From Phycisphaerae bacterium (GTDB taxonomy: Bacteria; Planctomycetota; Phycisphaerae; Sedimentisphaerales; Anaerobacaceae): DNA of 64,000 bases. The notes below the pieces were generated by a model. The model worked only from the letters and a program-made list of their open reading frames with translations, was not told where the DNA came from and searched no databases. Below, in pieces: positions 35,225 to 44,000 of the stretch (position 1 is its first letter; the number at the start of each line of letters is the position of its first letter). The position numbers and the translations under genes are program-made. The stretch covers positions 62,001-126,000 of the forward strand of contig JAAYBV010000051.1 of assembly GCA_012744475.1 (NCBI GenBank), read 5' to 3'.

Positions 35225-35692
35225 ATGAGTGGAACCCCGGAAACGACCGATGGCAAGGAGATTACACAGAAGATGGATGCATTTCGGGCCAGATGTCACG
35301 AGGCGGGACTGAAAGTGACGCCTCAGCGAATGGCGGTCTACAGGGCCCTCATGGAGACGGACGAGCATCCTTCGGCGGAGATGGTCTTTCGGCAGGTGCG
35401 CCGGGTCCACCCCAGTATCTCGCTGGACACGGTCAACCGGACACTCCTGACGCTCAGCGAGATCGGCGCGGCGTTCATCGTCGAAGGCTCCGGCGACGCC
35501 AAGCGATTTGACGCCAATCTGGGCAACCACCAGCACTTCAGGTGTGTCCGGTGCAGGAGAATTGTGGACTTTCACTACGAACCGTTCGACCGAATCGCCG
35601 TACCGGAGAATCTGACGGGCGGATTTACCGTGCTGAGAACGACCGTGTGCGTCGAAGGCTTGTGCGACCGATGTCGCCTCCAGGAATCGTGA
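35225..35692 (+). CDS. Fur/PerR-family metal-dependent repressor
   Basis: The winged-helix half has [51 protein letters not shown]. The dimerisation half has the metal site [19 protein letters not shown] and a second CxxC (CDRC) at the end, so a structural zinc is likely. Its place at the head of a rubrerythrin/Tpx/flavodiiron cluster favours a PerR-like peroxide or iron sensor over a classical Fur. AGGGA precedes ATG 35225; the track start is 22 codons earlier without support. Confidence 0.88.
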   Translation: MSGTPETTDGKEITQKMDAFRARCHEAGLKVTPQRMAVYRALMETDEHPSAEMVFRQVRRVHPSISLDTVNRTLLTLSEIGAAFIVEGSGDAKRFDANLGNHQHFRCVRCRRIVDFHYEPFDRIAVPENLTGGFTVLRTTVCVEGLCDRCRLQES

Positions 35693-35751
35693 CGACGGAC
35701 ATTCGTCGTAAACCCAGATGCATCAGCGTTATATGTCAAGGGAGGTTACGA

Positions 35752-36324
35752 ATGAGTTTGAAGGGCACCCAGACGGAAAAGAACCTGCTGACCGCCTTTG
35801 CCGGCGAGTCGCAGGCGAGGAATCGTTACACCTACTACGCCGGTCAGGCCAAGAAGGAGGGCTACGAGCAGATCGCGGCCATCTTCGAAGAGACCGCCAA
35901 CCAGGAAAAGGAGCATGCCAAACGCCTGTTCAAATTCCTCGAAGGTGGCGAAGCCCAGATTCAGGCCAGCTTCCCGGCCGGTGTCATCGGAAAGACGGTG
36001 GAGAACCTCAAGGAGGCCGCCGCCGGTGAGCACTACGAGACCACCGAGATGTACCCCGGCTTCGCCAAGACCGCCCAGAAGGAAGGGTTCGTCGAGATCG
36101 CCGCGGTGTTCAAGATGATCGCCATAGCGGAGAAGCGGCATGAAGACCGATACGTCAAACTGGCCGAGAACATCACCGACGGCGCTGTGTTCAAACGCCC
36201 GGCTCCCGTGCGCTGGGTGTGTCGAAACTGCGGCTACGTCCACGAGGGCCCCGATGCACCGAAGGTCTGTCCGGCCTGTGCTCACCCCCAGGCCCACTTC
36301 GAGATCGAAGCGGTCAACTACTGA
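35752..36324 (+). CDS. Rubrerythrin
   Basis: Rubrerythrin reduces hydrogen peroxide in anaerobes with electrons from rubredoxin. The N-terminal four-helix ferritin-like domain supplies diiron ligands ([46 protein letters not shown]). The C-terminal rubredoxin-like domain has [10 protein letters not shown]...[13 protein letters not shown]. Length 190 is typical. AAGGGAGG sits before ATG 35752. It is the second gene of the oxidative-stress cluster, 59 bases after the Fur-like gene. Confidence 0.95.
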   Translation: MSLKGTQTEKNLLTAFAGESQARNRYTYYAGQAKKEGYEQIAAIFEETANQEKEHAKRLFKFLEGGEAQIQASFPAGVIGKTVENLKEAAAGEHYETTEMYPGFAKTAQKEGFVEIAAVFKMIAIAEKRHEDRYVKLAENITDGAVFKRPAPVRWVCRNCGYVHEGPDAPKVCPACAHPQAHFEIEAVNY

Positions 36325-36412
36325 GACCAAGGCCCGCGTGTGCGTGCTGATCTGCGCGGCTATGATCGCGGCAACCGGATGCGATGGCCCCGACGAGGAC
36401 AAGGAGACACCC

Positions 36413-36928
36413 ATGAAAGAGCGAACAGGTTTGGTGACGCTGAAAGGCAATCCGGTCGCGCTGCTGGGCCCGGAAATCAAAGTCGGCCAGGCGGCGCCGG
36501 ACGTGGAACTGACCGCGAATGATCTGTCGACGGTCAAACTGTCGAGTTTCCAGGGCAAGGCGCGGATCATCACTTCGGTCCCCTCGCTGGACACGCCGGT
36601 CTGCGACACAGAGACCCGCCGCTTCAACGAGGCCGCGGCCAAGATGGGCGAGGACGTCGTCGTGCTGGCGATCAGCATGGACCTGCCGTTTGCCCAGGCC
36701 CGCTGGTGCGGCGCGGCGGGAGTCAAGAACGTCAAGACGCTGTCGGACCATCGTGACGCGGCGTTCGGCACGGCGTACGGCGTGCTCATCAAGGGGCCGC
36801 GTCTGCTCGCCAGAGCGGTGTTCGTGGTGGACAAGCAAGGCATCGTCCGCTACACGGAACTGGTCAAGGAAGTCGCCAGCGAGCCGGACTACGAGGCGGC
36901 GCTCGCTGCCGCACGCAAGCTGCTCTGA
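36413..36928 (+). CDS. tpx: Thiol peroxidase (Tpx-type peroxiredoxin)
   Basis: Tpx reduces peroxides through a cysteine pair. The peroxidatic Cys is in PSLDTPVCDTETRRF and the resolving Cys in RWCGAAGVKNVKTLSD, with GVLIKGPRLLARAVFVVD as another Tpx marker. ATG 36413 follows AAGGAGACACC, and the product has normal cytosolic Tpx length. In frame upstream, GTG 36338 would add VCVLICAAMIAATGCDGP, a plausible lipoprotein signal with lipobox. Both forms are possible; the ATG has the better ribosome-binding site. Confidence 0.92.
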   Translation: MKERTGLVTLKGNPVALLGPEIKVGQAAPDVELTANDLSTVKLSSFQGKARIITSVPSLDTPVCDTETRRFNEAAAKMGEDVVVLAISMDLPFAQARWCGAAGVKNVKTLSDHRDAAFGTAYGVLIKGPRLLARAVFVVDKQGIVRYTELVKEVASEPDYEAALAAARKLL

Positions 36929-36972
36929 CCTGAGCCCTTCCCGAGAGCCAATTGCTGAAGAGGAACGCAGAG

Positions 36973-38154
36973 ATGAGACAGATCAAACCCAACGTGTTTT
37001 CCATCGGAGCCATCGACTGGGACCGCCGGCTTTTCGACGAGCTGATCCCTCTGCCCGAGGGAACGACGTACAACGCCTATGTGGTCAAGGGCAGCGACAA
37101 GGTCGCTCTGTTGGACACAGTCGATCCGGCCAAGAACCAGACGCTGATGGGCAACCTGGTCTCCCTGGGCATCGATAAGATCGACTACATCGTCGCGCAC
37201 CACGCCGAACAGGACCATTCCGGATCGATCCCGGATGTCCTGATGCTCTATCCGGGCGCCAAGGTCGTCACCAACGCCAAGTGCCGCTCGATGCTCATCG
37301 ATCTGCTGCACATTGAAGAGGATCGTTTCCTCGTCGTCGAGGACAACGCGACGCTGCCCCTGGGCGGCAAGACACTTCGATTTCTCAACACGCCCTGGGT
37401 CCACTGGCCCGAGACGATGTGCACCTACCTGGAGGAGGACAAAATCCTGTTCTCATGCGATTTCTTCGGCGCGCACCTGGCGGAGAGCAATCTGTTCGTG
37501 GCCGAGGAGCCGCTCGTGCTGGAGGCCGCCAAGCGATACTACGCCGAGATCATGATGCCTTTCCGGCCGGCCATCCGCAAGAATCTCGAAAAGGTCGACG
37601 CGCTCGACATCGAGATCATCGCTCCCAGCCACGGACCGGTCTACGACAATCCTCGATTGATCGTGGACGCCTACAAGGACTGGGTCAGCGACAACGTCAA
37701 GAACGAGGTGGTCCTCGCCTATGTGTCGATGCACGAGAGCACGCAGAAGATGGCCGAGCACCTGACCGCCGCGCTGATCGAACGAGGCATCACGGTCCAG
37801 CTGTTCAATCTGACGGTGACGGATTTGGGTAAGCTGGCCATCGCGCTGGTCGACGCCGCGACCGTCGTGCTCGGCTCGCCCACCGTCCTGACGGGCGCGC
37901 ATCCGAAGACCGCCTACGCCGCGCTCGTCGCCAACGCGCTGCGTCCCAAGACGCGGTTCGCCTCGATCATCGGGTCGTTCGGCTGGGCCGGAAAAATGGC
38001 CGAACAGCTCGCGGGGCTGATCGGAAACCTCAAGGTCGAGGTGATCCCGCCCGTCGTCGCGAAGGGCCATCCAAAGGACGAGGACTTCCTCGCACTGGAC
38101 AAGCTGGCCGACGAGATTCTCAATCGGCACAAAGCGATCGGCATAGTCACGTGA
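36973..38154 (+). CDS. Flavodiiron protein (FprA-type oxygen/NO reductase)
   Basis: The N-terminal metallo-beta-lactamase-like diiron domain has the flavodiiron ligand motif HHAEQDHSG (HxExDH), then CDFFGAHLAES and IIAPSHGPVY. The C-terminal flavodoxin-like FMN domain starts at VVLAYVSMHESTQKMAEHL and includes GSPTVLTGAHP and SFGWAGKMAEQL. Such enzymes reduce O2 or NO to harmless products with electrons from rubredoxin, and a rubredoxin gene lies 0.7 kb downstream. ATG 36973 gives the usual MRQIKPNVFSIG start; the 7 extra track codons are dropped. Confidence 0.95.
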   Translation: MRQIKPNVFSIGAIDWDRRLFDELIPLPEGTTYNAYVVKGSDKVALLDTVDPAKNQTLMGNLVSLGIDKIDYIVAHHAEQDHSGSIPDVLMLYPGAKVVTNAKCRSMLIDLLHIEEDRFLVVEDNATLPLGGKTLRFLNTPWVHWPETMCTYLEEDKILFSCDFFGAHLAESNLFVAEEPLVLEAAKRYYAEIMMPFRPAIRKNLEKVDALDIEIIAPSHGPVYDNPRLIVDAYKDWVSDNVKNEVVLAYVSMHESTQKMAEHLTAALIERGITVQLFNLTVTDLGKLAIALVDAATVVLGSPTVLTGAHPKTAYAALVANALRPKTRFASIIGSFGWAGKMAEQLAGLIGNLKVEVIPPVVAKGHPKDEDFLALDKLADEILNRHKAIGIVT

Positions 38155-38223
38155 CGCCGCCTCGGCTCGCATAGCAGAAAATGGAAAAGAGAACCGACGA
38201 TCCGATCGAGTGGGTTAGCGCGG

Positions 38224-38251
38224 TTGACAGGATCGTCCGGAGGTGTAAGAT
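38224..38251 (+). promoter_or_regulatory. Strong sigma70-type promoter
   Basis: TTGACA (38224-38229), a 16-base spacer and TAAGAT (38246-38251) lie 92 bases before the ferritin-like gene. This suggests that the ferritin-like/rubredoxin/zwf part can be transcribed separately from the Fur-led part. Confidence 0.65.
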
Positions 38252-38342
38252 GGCCGAAAAGGCCCCCGGTGCGATGTTCCCGGTCGGCCGCGAGCCGGGC
38301 CAGTGAACGTTCACATCACCGCCAGGATAAGGAGAGCACCGC

Positions 38343-38843
38343 ATGAGCGTGACATTCAACGCCAACGAAATCTTCGAGATGGCCGAGCAGATCGAACGGA
38401 ACGGCGCCAAGTTCTATCGGGAAGCGGCGACCAAGACCGCCGGCCGGGACATGAAGGACATGTTCCTGAACATGGCCGCAATGGAGGACCGGCACCTCAA
38501 GATCTTCGAGGCCATGAGGAAGGAACTGACAGCGCAGGAGAAATCGTCGAATGTCTTCGATCCCGACAACGAGGCGACTCTGTATCTCCAGACCATGGCA
38601 GACGGCAAGGGCAGCGAAGGAATGCGGAACCCCGCGGAGAAACTGACGGGCAAGGAAACCGCTCAGGAGTTGCTGGAGATCGCCATCGGCGCCGAGAAAA
38701 ATTCGGTGCTGTTCTACGTGGGATTGAAGGACCTGGTCAGCGCCAAGGCCGGGCGGGACAAGGTCGAGGGCATCATCCGAGAAGAGGTGCGGCATGTGGC
38801 CGATCTGAGAAAACAACTGATCGCGTTGAGTGAAAGGAAGTAG
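38343..38843 (+). CDS. Rubrerythrin-like ferritin-family protein without rubredoxin domain
   Basis: This is a four-helix diiron-type protein: [44 protein letters not shown] and [11 protein letters not shown] supply Glu and ExxH ligands. The rubredoxin domain of true rubrerythrins is absent, but a separate rubredoxin gene starts 2 bases after its stop, a split version of the same pair. It probably acts in peroxide reduction or iron handling. AGGAG precedes ATG 38343. Confidence 0.88.
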   Translation: MSVTFNANEIFEMAEQIERNGAKFYREAATKTAGRDMKDMFLNMAAMEDRHLKIFEAMRKELTAQEKSSNVFDPDNEATLYLQTMADGKGSEGMRNPAEKLTGKETAQELLEIAIGAEKNSVLFYVGLKDLVSAKAGRDKVEGIIREEVRHVADLRKQLIALSERK

Positions 38844-38845
38844 TG

Positions 38846-39007
38846 ATGAAGTACCGGTGCCTTCTCTGCGGCTACATCTACGATCCGGCCGTCGGTGATC
38901 CCGACAACGGGGTCCGGCCGGGAACCGCCTTCGCCGACCTGCCGGACGACTGGGTCTGTCCGGAATGTGGAGCCGGCAAAGACCAGTTCGAGCCCGCCGA
39001 CGACTGA
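38846..39007 (+). CDS. Rubredoxin (53 residues, below ORF-track cutoff)
   Basis: Translation gives [20 protein letters not shown] at the start and [17 protein letters not shown] near the end. The two CxxC pairs (CLLCG, CPECG) bind one iron, and [18 protein letters not shown] is typical rubredoxin sequence. GAAAGGAAG precedes ATG 38846, 2 bases after the ferritin-like stop. It is the likely electron donor to that protein, to rubrerythrin and to the flavodiiron protein. Confidence 0.96.
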   Translation: MKYRCLLCGYIYDPAVGDPDNGVRPGTAFADLPDDWVCPECGAGKDQFEPADD

Positions 39008-39136
39008 GGTCGGCTTCTCCCTGGACCCGCAACGATGGACTGCCGAGCCTCTGGCTCCCAGAGGCTCGGGGCCGCCGCTCGCATCGATGTCATGGGCAAG
39101 CATCGGGCCGCTTCCGACCCGCAGGAGAACACGACA

Positions 39137-40684
39137 ATGACTGTCCAGGACATTCACCCTTCCCTCGCCGCGATGGAAATCGTGTGTGCCGAGACCGCTG
39201 CCGCTCCGACGGCGATGGTCGTCTTCGGCGCCTCCGGCGATCTGGCGCATCGCAAGCTCCTGCCCGGTCTGGCCCAGATCCGGCAGCGCGGCCTGCTGAG
39301 CGAGCATTTCTGTCTTCTGGGTTGCGGACGCACGGAGTATTCTGACGAACAGTTCCGTCAGATGGCCCGCGAAGCCCTTCGCAAGAATGCCAAGGGCATC
39401 TCCGACGACACGGCGAGATCGTTCATCGAGGGACTCTATTACGTCAGCGGCGATTACGACGATCCCGCTTTGTACCAGCGCCTCAAGGACCGGCTCGCCG
39501 AATTGAAGGCCCGCCACCGCATCTCGGGCTGTGACATCTTCTATCTGGCAGTCCCGCCGGCCCTGTACGGGCGCATCACCGAGCATCTCGGCGCCGCCGG
39601 CCTTTCGTGCAAGGGCGAGCCTGAGTGCCAACAGTGCGCCCGACTGGTCGTCGAGAAGCCGTTCGGCCGGGACCTTCAAACCGCCACGGAACTGAACCAG
39701 ATCCTGTACCGCTGGTTCAGCGAAGAGCAAGTCTACCGGATCGACCACTATCTGGGCAAGGAAACCGTCCAGAACCTCATGATCTTCCGCTTCGCCAACG
39801 GCATCTTCGAGCCGGTCTGGAACCGCAGTCACATCGACAATGTCCAGATCACCATCGCCGAGACCCTGGGCGTCGAGCACCGCGCCAGCTACTACGACCA
39901 GTCCGGCGCGCTGCGCGACATGTTCCAGAACCACATGCTCCAGATGCTGGCGCTGGTGGCGATGGAACCGCCCAGCTCGTTCGACGCCGACCGCATCCGC
40001 GACGAGAAGGCCAAGCTGCTTCGCTCGATTCGCCCGTTCGAGTTCGACGAATGGAACAGCTCGTTCGTGCGAGGCCGGTACGGCCCGGGCATCGTGAACG
40101 GCCAGCACGTGCCGGCCTACCGCGAGGAGCGCGGCGTCGCGGCGGATTCGACCACGGAGACCTTCGTCGCCGCACGCCTCTTCGTGGACAACTGGCGATG
40201 GAAAGATGTCCCCTTCTATCTGCGGACGGGCAAGCGGCTGGCCCGCAAGGACACGGAGATCGCCATCACGTTCAAGCAGGTGCCGCACTCGCTGTTCGGC
40301 TCGGTCGGCCTCGACGAGTTGCCGCCCAACGTCCTGGTGTTCCGCATCCAGCCGGAAGAGGGAATGTCGCTGCACTTCCAGGCCAAGCGGCCGGGCTCGA
40401 AGATCTGCATGGGCACGCTCAACATGAGCTTCGCCTACAAAGACGTCTTCCATGCGGAGATGCCCGAAGCCTACGAGCGGCTCCTGCTCGATTGCATGAC
40501 CGGCGATCAGACGCTGTTCACGCGGTTCGACTCCGTGGACCTCGCCTGGCGGCTCCTGATGCCCGTCCTCGACGCCTGGCAGGCCGGCAGGACTCCCCTG
40601 CCGGAATATCCCGCCGGCAGCGAGAGCTTCCCGCAGGCCGACGCTCTACCCGCCGCCGACGGCCGACGCTGGCGCCGCCTCTGA
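39137..40684 (+). CDS. zwf: Glucose-6-phosphate 1-dehydrogenase
   Basis: Zwf oxidises glucose 6-phosphate to 6-phosphogluconolactone and makes NADPH. The NADP site is VVFGASGDLAHRKLLPG, the active site RIDHYLGKETVQN, with VVEKPFGRD, NHMLQMLALVAMEPP and YLRTGKRLARKDTEI following. Length 515 is normal from ATG 39137, which has AGGAG upstream; the track adds 34 codons. It follows the rubredoxin gene, so NADPH for peroxide defence is a reasonable role. Downstream pentose-phosphate genes are not in the window. Confidence 0.95.
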   Translation: MTVQDIHPSLAAMEIVCAETAAAPTAMVVFGASGDLAHRKLLPGLAQIRQRGLLSEHFCLLGCGRTEYSDEQFRQMAREALRKNAKGISDDTARSFIEGLYYVSGDYDDPALYQRLKDRLAELKARHRISGCDIFYLAVPPALYGRITEHLGAAGLSCKGEPECQQCARLVVEKPFGRDLQTATELNQILYRWFSEEQVYRIDHYLGKETVQNLMIFRFANGIFEPVWNRSHIDNVQITIAETLGVEHRASYYDQSGALRDMFQNHMLQMLALVAMEPPSSFDADRIRDEKAKLLRSIRPFEFDEWNSSFVRGRYGPGIVNGQHVPAYREERGVAADSTTETFVAARLFVDNWRWKDVPFYLRTGKRLARKDTEIAITFKQVPHSLFGSVGLDELPPNVLVFRIQPEEGMSLHFQAKRPGSKICMGTLNMSFAYKDVFHAEMPEAYERLLLDCMTGDQTLFTRFDSVDLAWRLLMPVLDAWQAGRTPLPEYPAGSESFPQADALPAADGRRWRRL

Positions 40685-40724
40685 GCCGGGCAATCGTTAT
40701 ACCCGATACAGGAAGTCGTGTTTT

Positions 40725-41750
40725 CTATCGGGCGGCGAGGAGGAAGGCCCGGATGTTTTCGGTGGGCACGTCGGGGGGCATGCCGCCGCCGCAGGAGAGG
40801 ATGATTCGCCGTCTGTCGTTCAATGATTCAAGAGCCGCCTCTACGCTCGTCGCAACATCTTCCGGCGTACCTTGCGCCAGCACGTCTCGGGGTGGGATGT
40901 TGCCCAGCAAGGTCACGCTGTCGCCGGCCCGCTGACGCATCTCGCCCAGCGAGTGCTCGAACGCGAAGTTGAAGAGATTGACGCCAATCTCGGCCAGGTA
41001 CGGCGCACAGACCAGACCCTGCGCGTCGTTGTGGAAGAACCGCACGGGAACGTCGAGACAGCCGAACACCCGCTTCAGATAAGGCAGCGCCGACTGCCGA
41101 AAGTCCGCGTCGCCGAGAAAGCCGACGATGTCGTCGAGGATGAAGACGCCCTCGATGGACGGGAAGCACTCCTTCTGGAGTTGCAGCCACTCGACGGAGA
41201 AATCCGCGATCCGCGTCAGAAGCTTCGCGACAGGCTCGGGGTCGGTGCGCAGCGCCATGAGGAACTCGGTCGTCCCCATCAGGAAGGTTGCGACATTCAG
41301 CGGGCCGCGTGCGACCGCGAACCGGACGCGGTGCCCCGCTTCTTCTATTGCGGCCTGATGCAGCATGAGCCGACGAAGAACAAACGGCAGCAGGCCATCC
41401 GTCCTCGGGTTTGGCTTCTCGATGTTGGCGATATCACCGATGGAACGGATGATCTTGTCCGCGTAGGGCAGCGCGTTCTCCTCCCACCGGCACTTGGTTC
41501 CGAACGCCGACGGCTCAGTGCACATGCCGTATTCCGACCAGAAGCCGGGAAGGAACATCACATCGGGAAAGGTCCGGATCGCCTTGAGGTTCGCATCGAG
41601 CCACTTGCGATCGCTGCTGTAATAGTTCAGGACGGTCTGTCCCGCCCAACCCGGCAGCCAGGGGCTGTCGATGATGAAACCAACCGCAAGCGGATCGACT
41701 ACATCGCCATCGAGGACCGCCAACAGCTTCTCCCACTGCTCGTTCGTCAT
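40725..41750 (-). CDS. Uroporphyrinogen-decarboxylase-fold protein (methyltransferase-like)
   Basis: Sequence flow matches the UroD/MtaA superfamily: VRFAVARGPLNVATFLMGTTEFLMAL, FSVEWLQLQKE, VFILDDIVGFLGDADF, VRFFHNDAQGLVCAPYLAEIGVNLFNF and ILSCGGGMPPDVPTENI. In planctomycetes such proteins cluster with sugar catabolism rather than heme genes, and the His/Asp pattern here does not look like true HemE. Corrinoid-linked demethylation of a methylated sugar or aromatic would be one guess. ATG 41750 is chosen over the track start six codons earlier. It is last in a minus-strand run after a Gfo/Idh/MocA gene (24 bases). Confidence 0.75.
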   Translation of the reverse strand: MTNEQWEKLLAVLDGDVVDPLAVGFIIDSPWLPGWAGQTVLNYYSSDRKWLDANLKAIRTFPDVMFLPGFWSEYGMCTEPSAFGTKCRWEENALPYADKIIRSIGDIANIEKPNPRTDGLLPFVLRRLMLHQAAIEEAGHRVRFAVARGPLNVATFLMGTTEFLMALRTDPEPVAKLLTRIADFSVEWLQLQKECFPSIEGVFILDDIVGFLGDADFRQSALPYLKRVFGCLDVPVRFFHNDAQGLVCAPYLAEIGVNLFNFAFEHSLGEMRQRAGDSVTLLGNIPPRDVLAQGTPEDVATSVEAALESLNDRRRIILSCGGGMPPDVPTENIRAFLLAAR

Positions 41751-41774
41751 TGTGTCACGTGTCCCCAAGGAGTC

Positions 41775-42950
41775 TCAGAACCTCTTGACCTCGACCTCCG
41801 CGCCCGACTGCTCAGCGGAGACGTAGGCACTGTAGATCGTCGCGATGCAGTCGGCCGCCAGAGAGCTGTCGGTCTCCACGGGCTCGCCGTATGCGGCGGT
41901 GCGGTAGAACGCCTCGATTTCCTGCGGATAGCCCGTGAACCAGTCCTCGTCCGGCGATGGATTCGACCAGCCCTGCTTAGTGCCGATCTTCTCGACGACG
42001 TAGACATCCTTGAAGTTCGTCTCCAGCGGGTTGTAGGTTTGCATCGCCGTGTTCGGGTTGATGTTGCAGACCGACCGGTGATTGTTGGCCGCGACCTCCA
42101 GCCAGTTGTGGATGCCGCCCAGGACGATGTCGGAGGCGAAGATCGTCGCGAGCGTGCCGTCCTCGAAGACCACGTGCATCACCGAAAAATCGTCGATGTC
42201 GAAGTAATCGCAGCGAATGTGCCCTTCGTCGCGGAAGTTCGGCATGCGGGTCAACGCGTGGATCCGCGCGGTGACGGACTTCGGACGGATCGGCACGCCG
42301 TCGCGAGCCTTGCCTTCCACACGCTTGAGATACAGCGCCGCCGTCAGAGGGTGGCAGCCCTTGCCGATCATGACGCCGCCGCCGGAGTATTTCCAGTACG
42401 CGTAGGTGCGGGCGTGCGAGCCTGAATGGGCCTCCTCGCCGTGAATCCACAGAATCTGGGCGCCGGTCTTCTCGATGATCTCCCGCTCCTTCTGGATCGA
42501 AGGGGCATAGATCCAGTTCTCTGCGTAGAGGATCTTCCCTTTGCTTTTGGCCTCCGCCTTGAGCATGCGTTCGACGCTGGCCAGCGCGCTCTTCCTCGCG
42601 GCCTTCTTGGAGAAATTCTCGCCGTTGAAATCCTCCGAGCCGTCGCCGAAGAAGCCGGTCAGCGGCTTCTCCACGATCACGTACTTGTCGCGCTGCAGCG
42701 CCGCAATCGCCACCGGCTCGTGGGCCGAGGCGGTCGTGCAGCAGTGGACGACGTCCACGTCGTCCAGAAGAGCCTCCAGGCTGTCGTACGCCCTGATTCC
42801 CCGCTTGTCCGCGTAGGCTTGGGCGCCTTCCAGCGCGTAGACCCCTTTGATCTCGACATTCGTGCCGTAGACTTTTCGGATCGCCTCGAAATGAAACGAA
42901 GCCGAGAATCCGGCGCCGACGATCCCGGCGCGAACGGTCTTCTTGTTCAT
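41775..42950 (-). CDS. Cytoplasmic Gfo/Idh/MocA-family oxidoreductase
   Basis: The Rossmann start RAGIVGAGFSASFHFEAI follows directly after MNKKT, so there is no export signal. VHCCTTASAHEPVAIAAL and YVIVEKPLTG carry the cofactor and Lys motifs. A lysine-rich insert (about 125-165) and KYSGGGVMIGKGCHPLTAALY follow. AAGGAG precedes ATG 42950; the track adds 47 spurious codons. It probably oxidises or isomerises a sugar with NAD(P). It sits between the DUF6807 and UroD-like genes on one strand. Confidence 0.88.
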   Translation of the reverse strand: MNKKTVRAGIVGAGFSASFHFEAIRKVYGTNVEIKGVYALEGAQAYADKRGIRAYDSLEALLDDVDVVHCCTTASAHEPVAIAALQRDKYVIVEKPLTGFFGDGSEDFNGENFSKKAARKSALASVERMLKAEAKSKGKILYAENWIYAPSIQKEREIIEKTGAQILWIHGEEAHSGSHARTYAYWKYSGGGVMIGKGCHPLTAALYLKRVEGKARDGVPIRPKSVTARIHALTRMPNFRDEGHIRCDYFDIDDFSVMHVVFEDGTLATIFASDIVLGGIHNWLEVAANNHRSVCNINPNTAMQTYNPLETNFKDVYVVEKIGTKQGWSNPSPDEDWFTGYPQEIEAFYRTAAYGEPVETDSSLAADCIATIYSAYVSAEQSGAEVEVKRF

Positions 42951-42996
42951 GCAGTTCTCCTTGTTCGGCGGCGCCGCGACCGGCGGTCGCCGTCTG

Positions 42997-43962
42997 TCAA
43001 CGATTCGCAGTCCCCTGGCCGGACGCCTTTGCCGTCGCCTCGTACTCGGCAAACAGCTTCGCGACGCCCGCCTGCCGGGCATCGCCGTCATGGACTATGA
43101 CGCGATAGCGCAGCGTCAGCGGCTGGCCCCTGGGAATCTCGGTAAACTCGCCTTCAGGCCAGTACATCGGCGTGGGCGAGAAGAATCCGTAGTTCCGCGT
43201 GAACCATTTCGACGGATACCAGCGGTTGTTCAGGTTCTGGAAGATGGCCATGCCTTCGGCCATGCCCTCGTAAGCGCCGCTGTAGTCGCACCAGGGCGAA
43301 GCGACGCCGAATGTGCCCTTCTCCCCGAAGCCGCCGTGAGCATTGATCAGCGTCCCGCCGGAATCGACGCTCAGCTCGGGCACCACGCGCCCGGAAAAGA
43401 ACGAATGGTTCGTCTTGCCGATGCGGATGTCCGTCAGCGGATCGAGCGTGACTTCGAAGTCGATCACGCGCAGGTCCGCGCGCGGGACCGAGATCACAAT
43501 CGTCCGCCGGTCGCGGATGACCGGCTCGGCGCCGGGCCGCCGCCAGAGACATTCATCGACAAACGTCACCGATGGTCCCTCGGCGACTGCGATCTTCGGA
43601 CCCTGCGAGACGATCTGGCCCCGTTCGTTCGAGTCCTGCCAGTAGTTGCCGCCGTTGACCTGATCGCACCCGAAGAACAGCGAGTGATGGTGCGGCCAGG
43701 GCCACGACGTCTCGGTCGTCACCGACCGGCCCGAGGCCGGACCGTTGACCGGCCAGAAATACGGGTACTTCTGGAGCGAGCCATACTTATAGCAGGTGAA
43801 GCGTCTGCCGTCGACGTCGACGACGATGCGCATGCGGTCGGCTTCGAGCCGCGCGGTAACGTGCGGCGTATTCGATTCGCCCGCCGCCGCACAACGGGCC
43901 GCGACAGGAAGCAGACAAGCCGCGAACAGCGCCGCCGCCACGAATCCCTGCGATCGTTTCAT
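42997..43962 (-). CDS. Exported DUF6807 (PmoA-like family) protein
   Basis: A signal peptide (FVAAALFAACLLPVAARCAAAG) precedes a full DUF6807 domain: PYFWPVNGPASGRSVTTETSWPWPHHHSLFFGCDQVNGGNYWQD is the signature, followed by GFFSPTPMYWPEGEFTEIPRG. The family name PmoA is misleading; it is not methane monooxygenase, and its members occur in sugar-utilisation loci of Planctomycetota and Bacteroidota. ATG 43962 (MKRSQ) gives a proper signal peptide. It sits 38 bases after the Tat Gfo/Idh/MocA gene. Confidence 0.85.
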   Translation of the reverse strand: MKRSQGFVAAALFAACLLPVAARCAAAGESNTPHVTARLEADRMRIVVDVDGRRFTCYKYGSLQKYPYFWPVNGPASGRSVTTETSWPWPHHHSLFFGCDQVNGGNYWQDSNERGQIVSQGPKIAVAEGPSVTFVDECLWRRPGAEPVIRDRRTIVISVPRADLRVIDFEVTLDPLTDIRIGKTNHSFFSGRVVPELSVDSGGTLINAHGGFGEKGTFGVASPWCDYSGAYEGMAEGMAIFQNLNNRWYPSKWFTRNYGFFSPTPMYWPEGEFTEIPRGQPLTLRYRVIVHDGDARQAGVAKLFAEYEATAKASGQGTANR

Positions 43963-44000
43963 AGCGTTTTCTCTTCCTCTGGGACGATCCACTCAATGCA

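Noticed and set aside
40725-41750. HemE (true uroporphyrinogen decarboxylase)
   Set aside because: It shares the fold but lacks the typical HemE N-terminal motif, and its neighbours are sugar oxidoreductases, not heme genes.
40872-42425. 517-residue plus-strand ORF
   Set aside because: It spans two clear minus-strand genes (UroD-like and Gfo/Idh/MocA) and shows no protein family pattern.
42997-43962. Methane monooxygenase subunit, as the PmoA family label would suggest
   Set aside because: The protein is soluble and exported with the DUF6807 signature and sugar-gene neighbours; it has no membrane segments of particulate monooxygenase.
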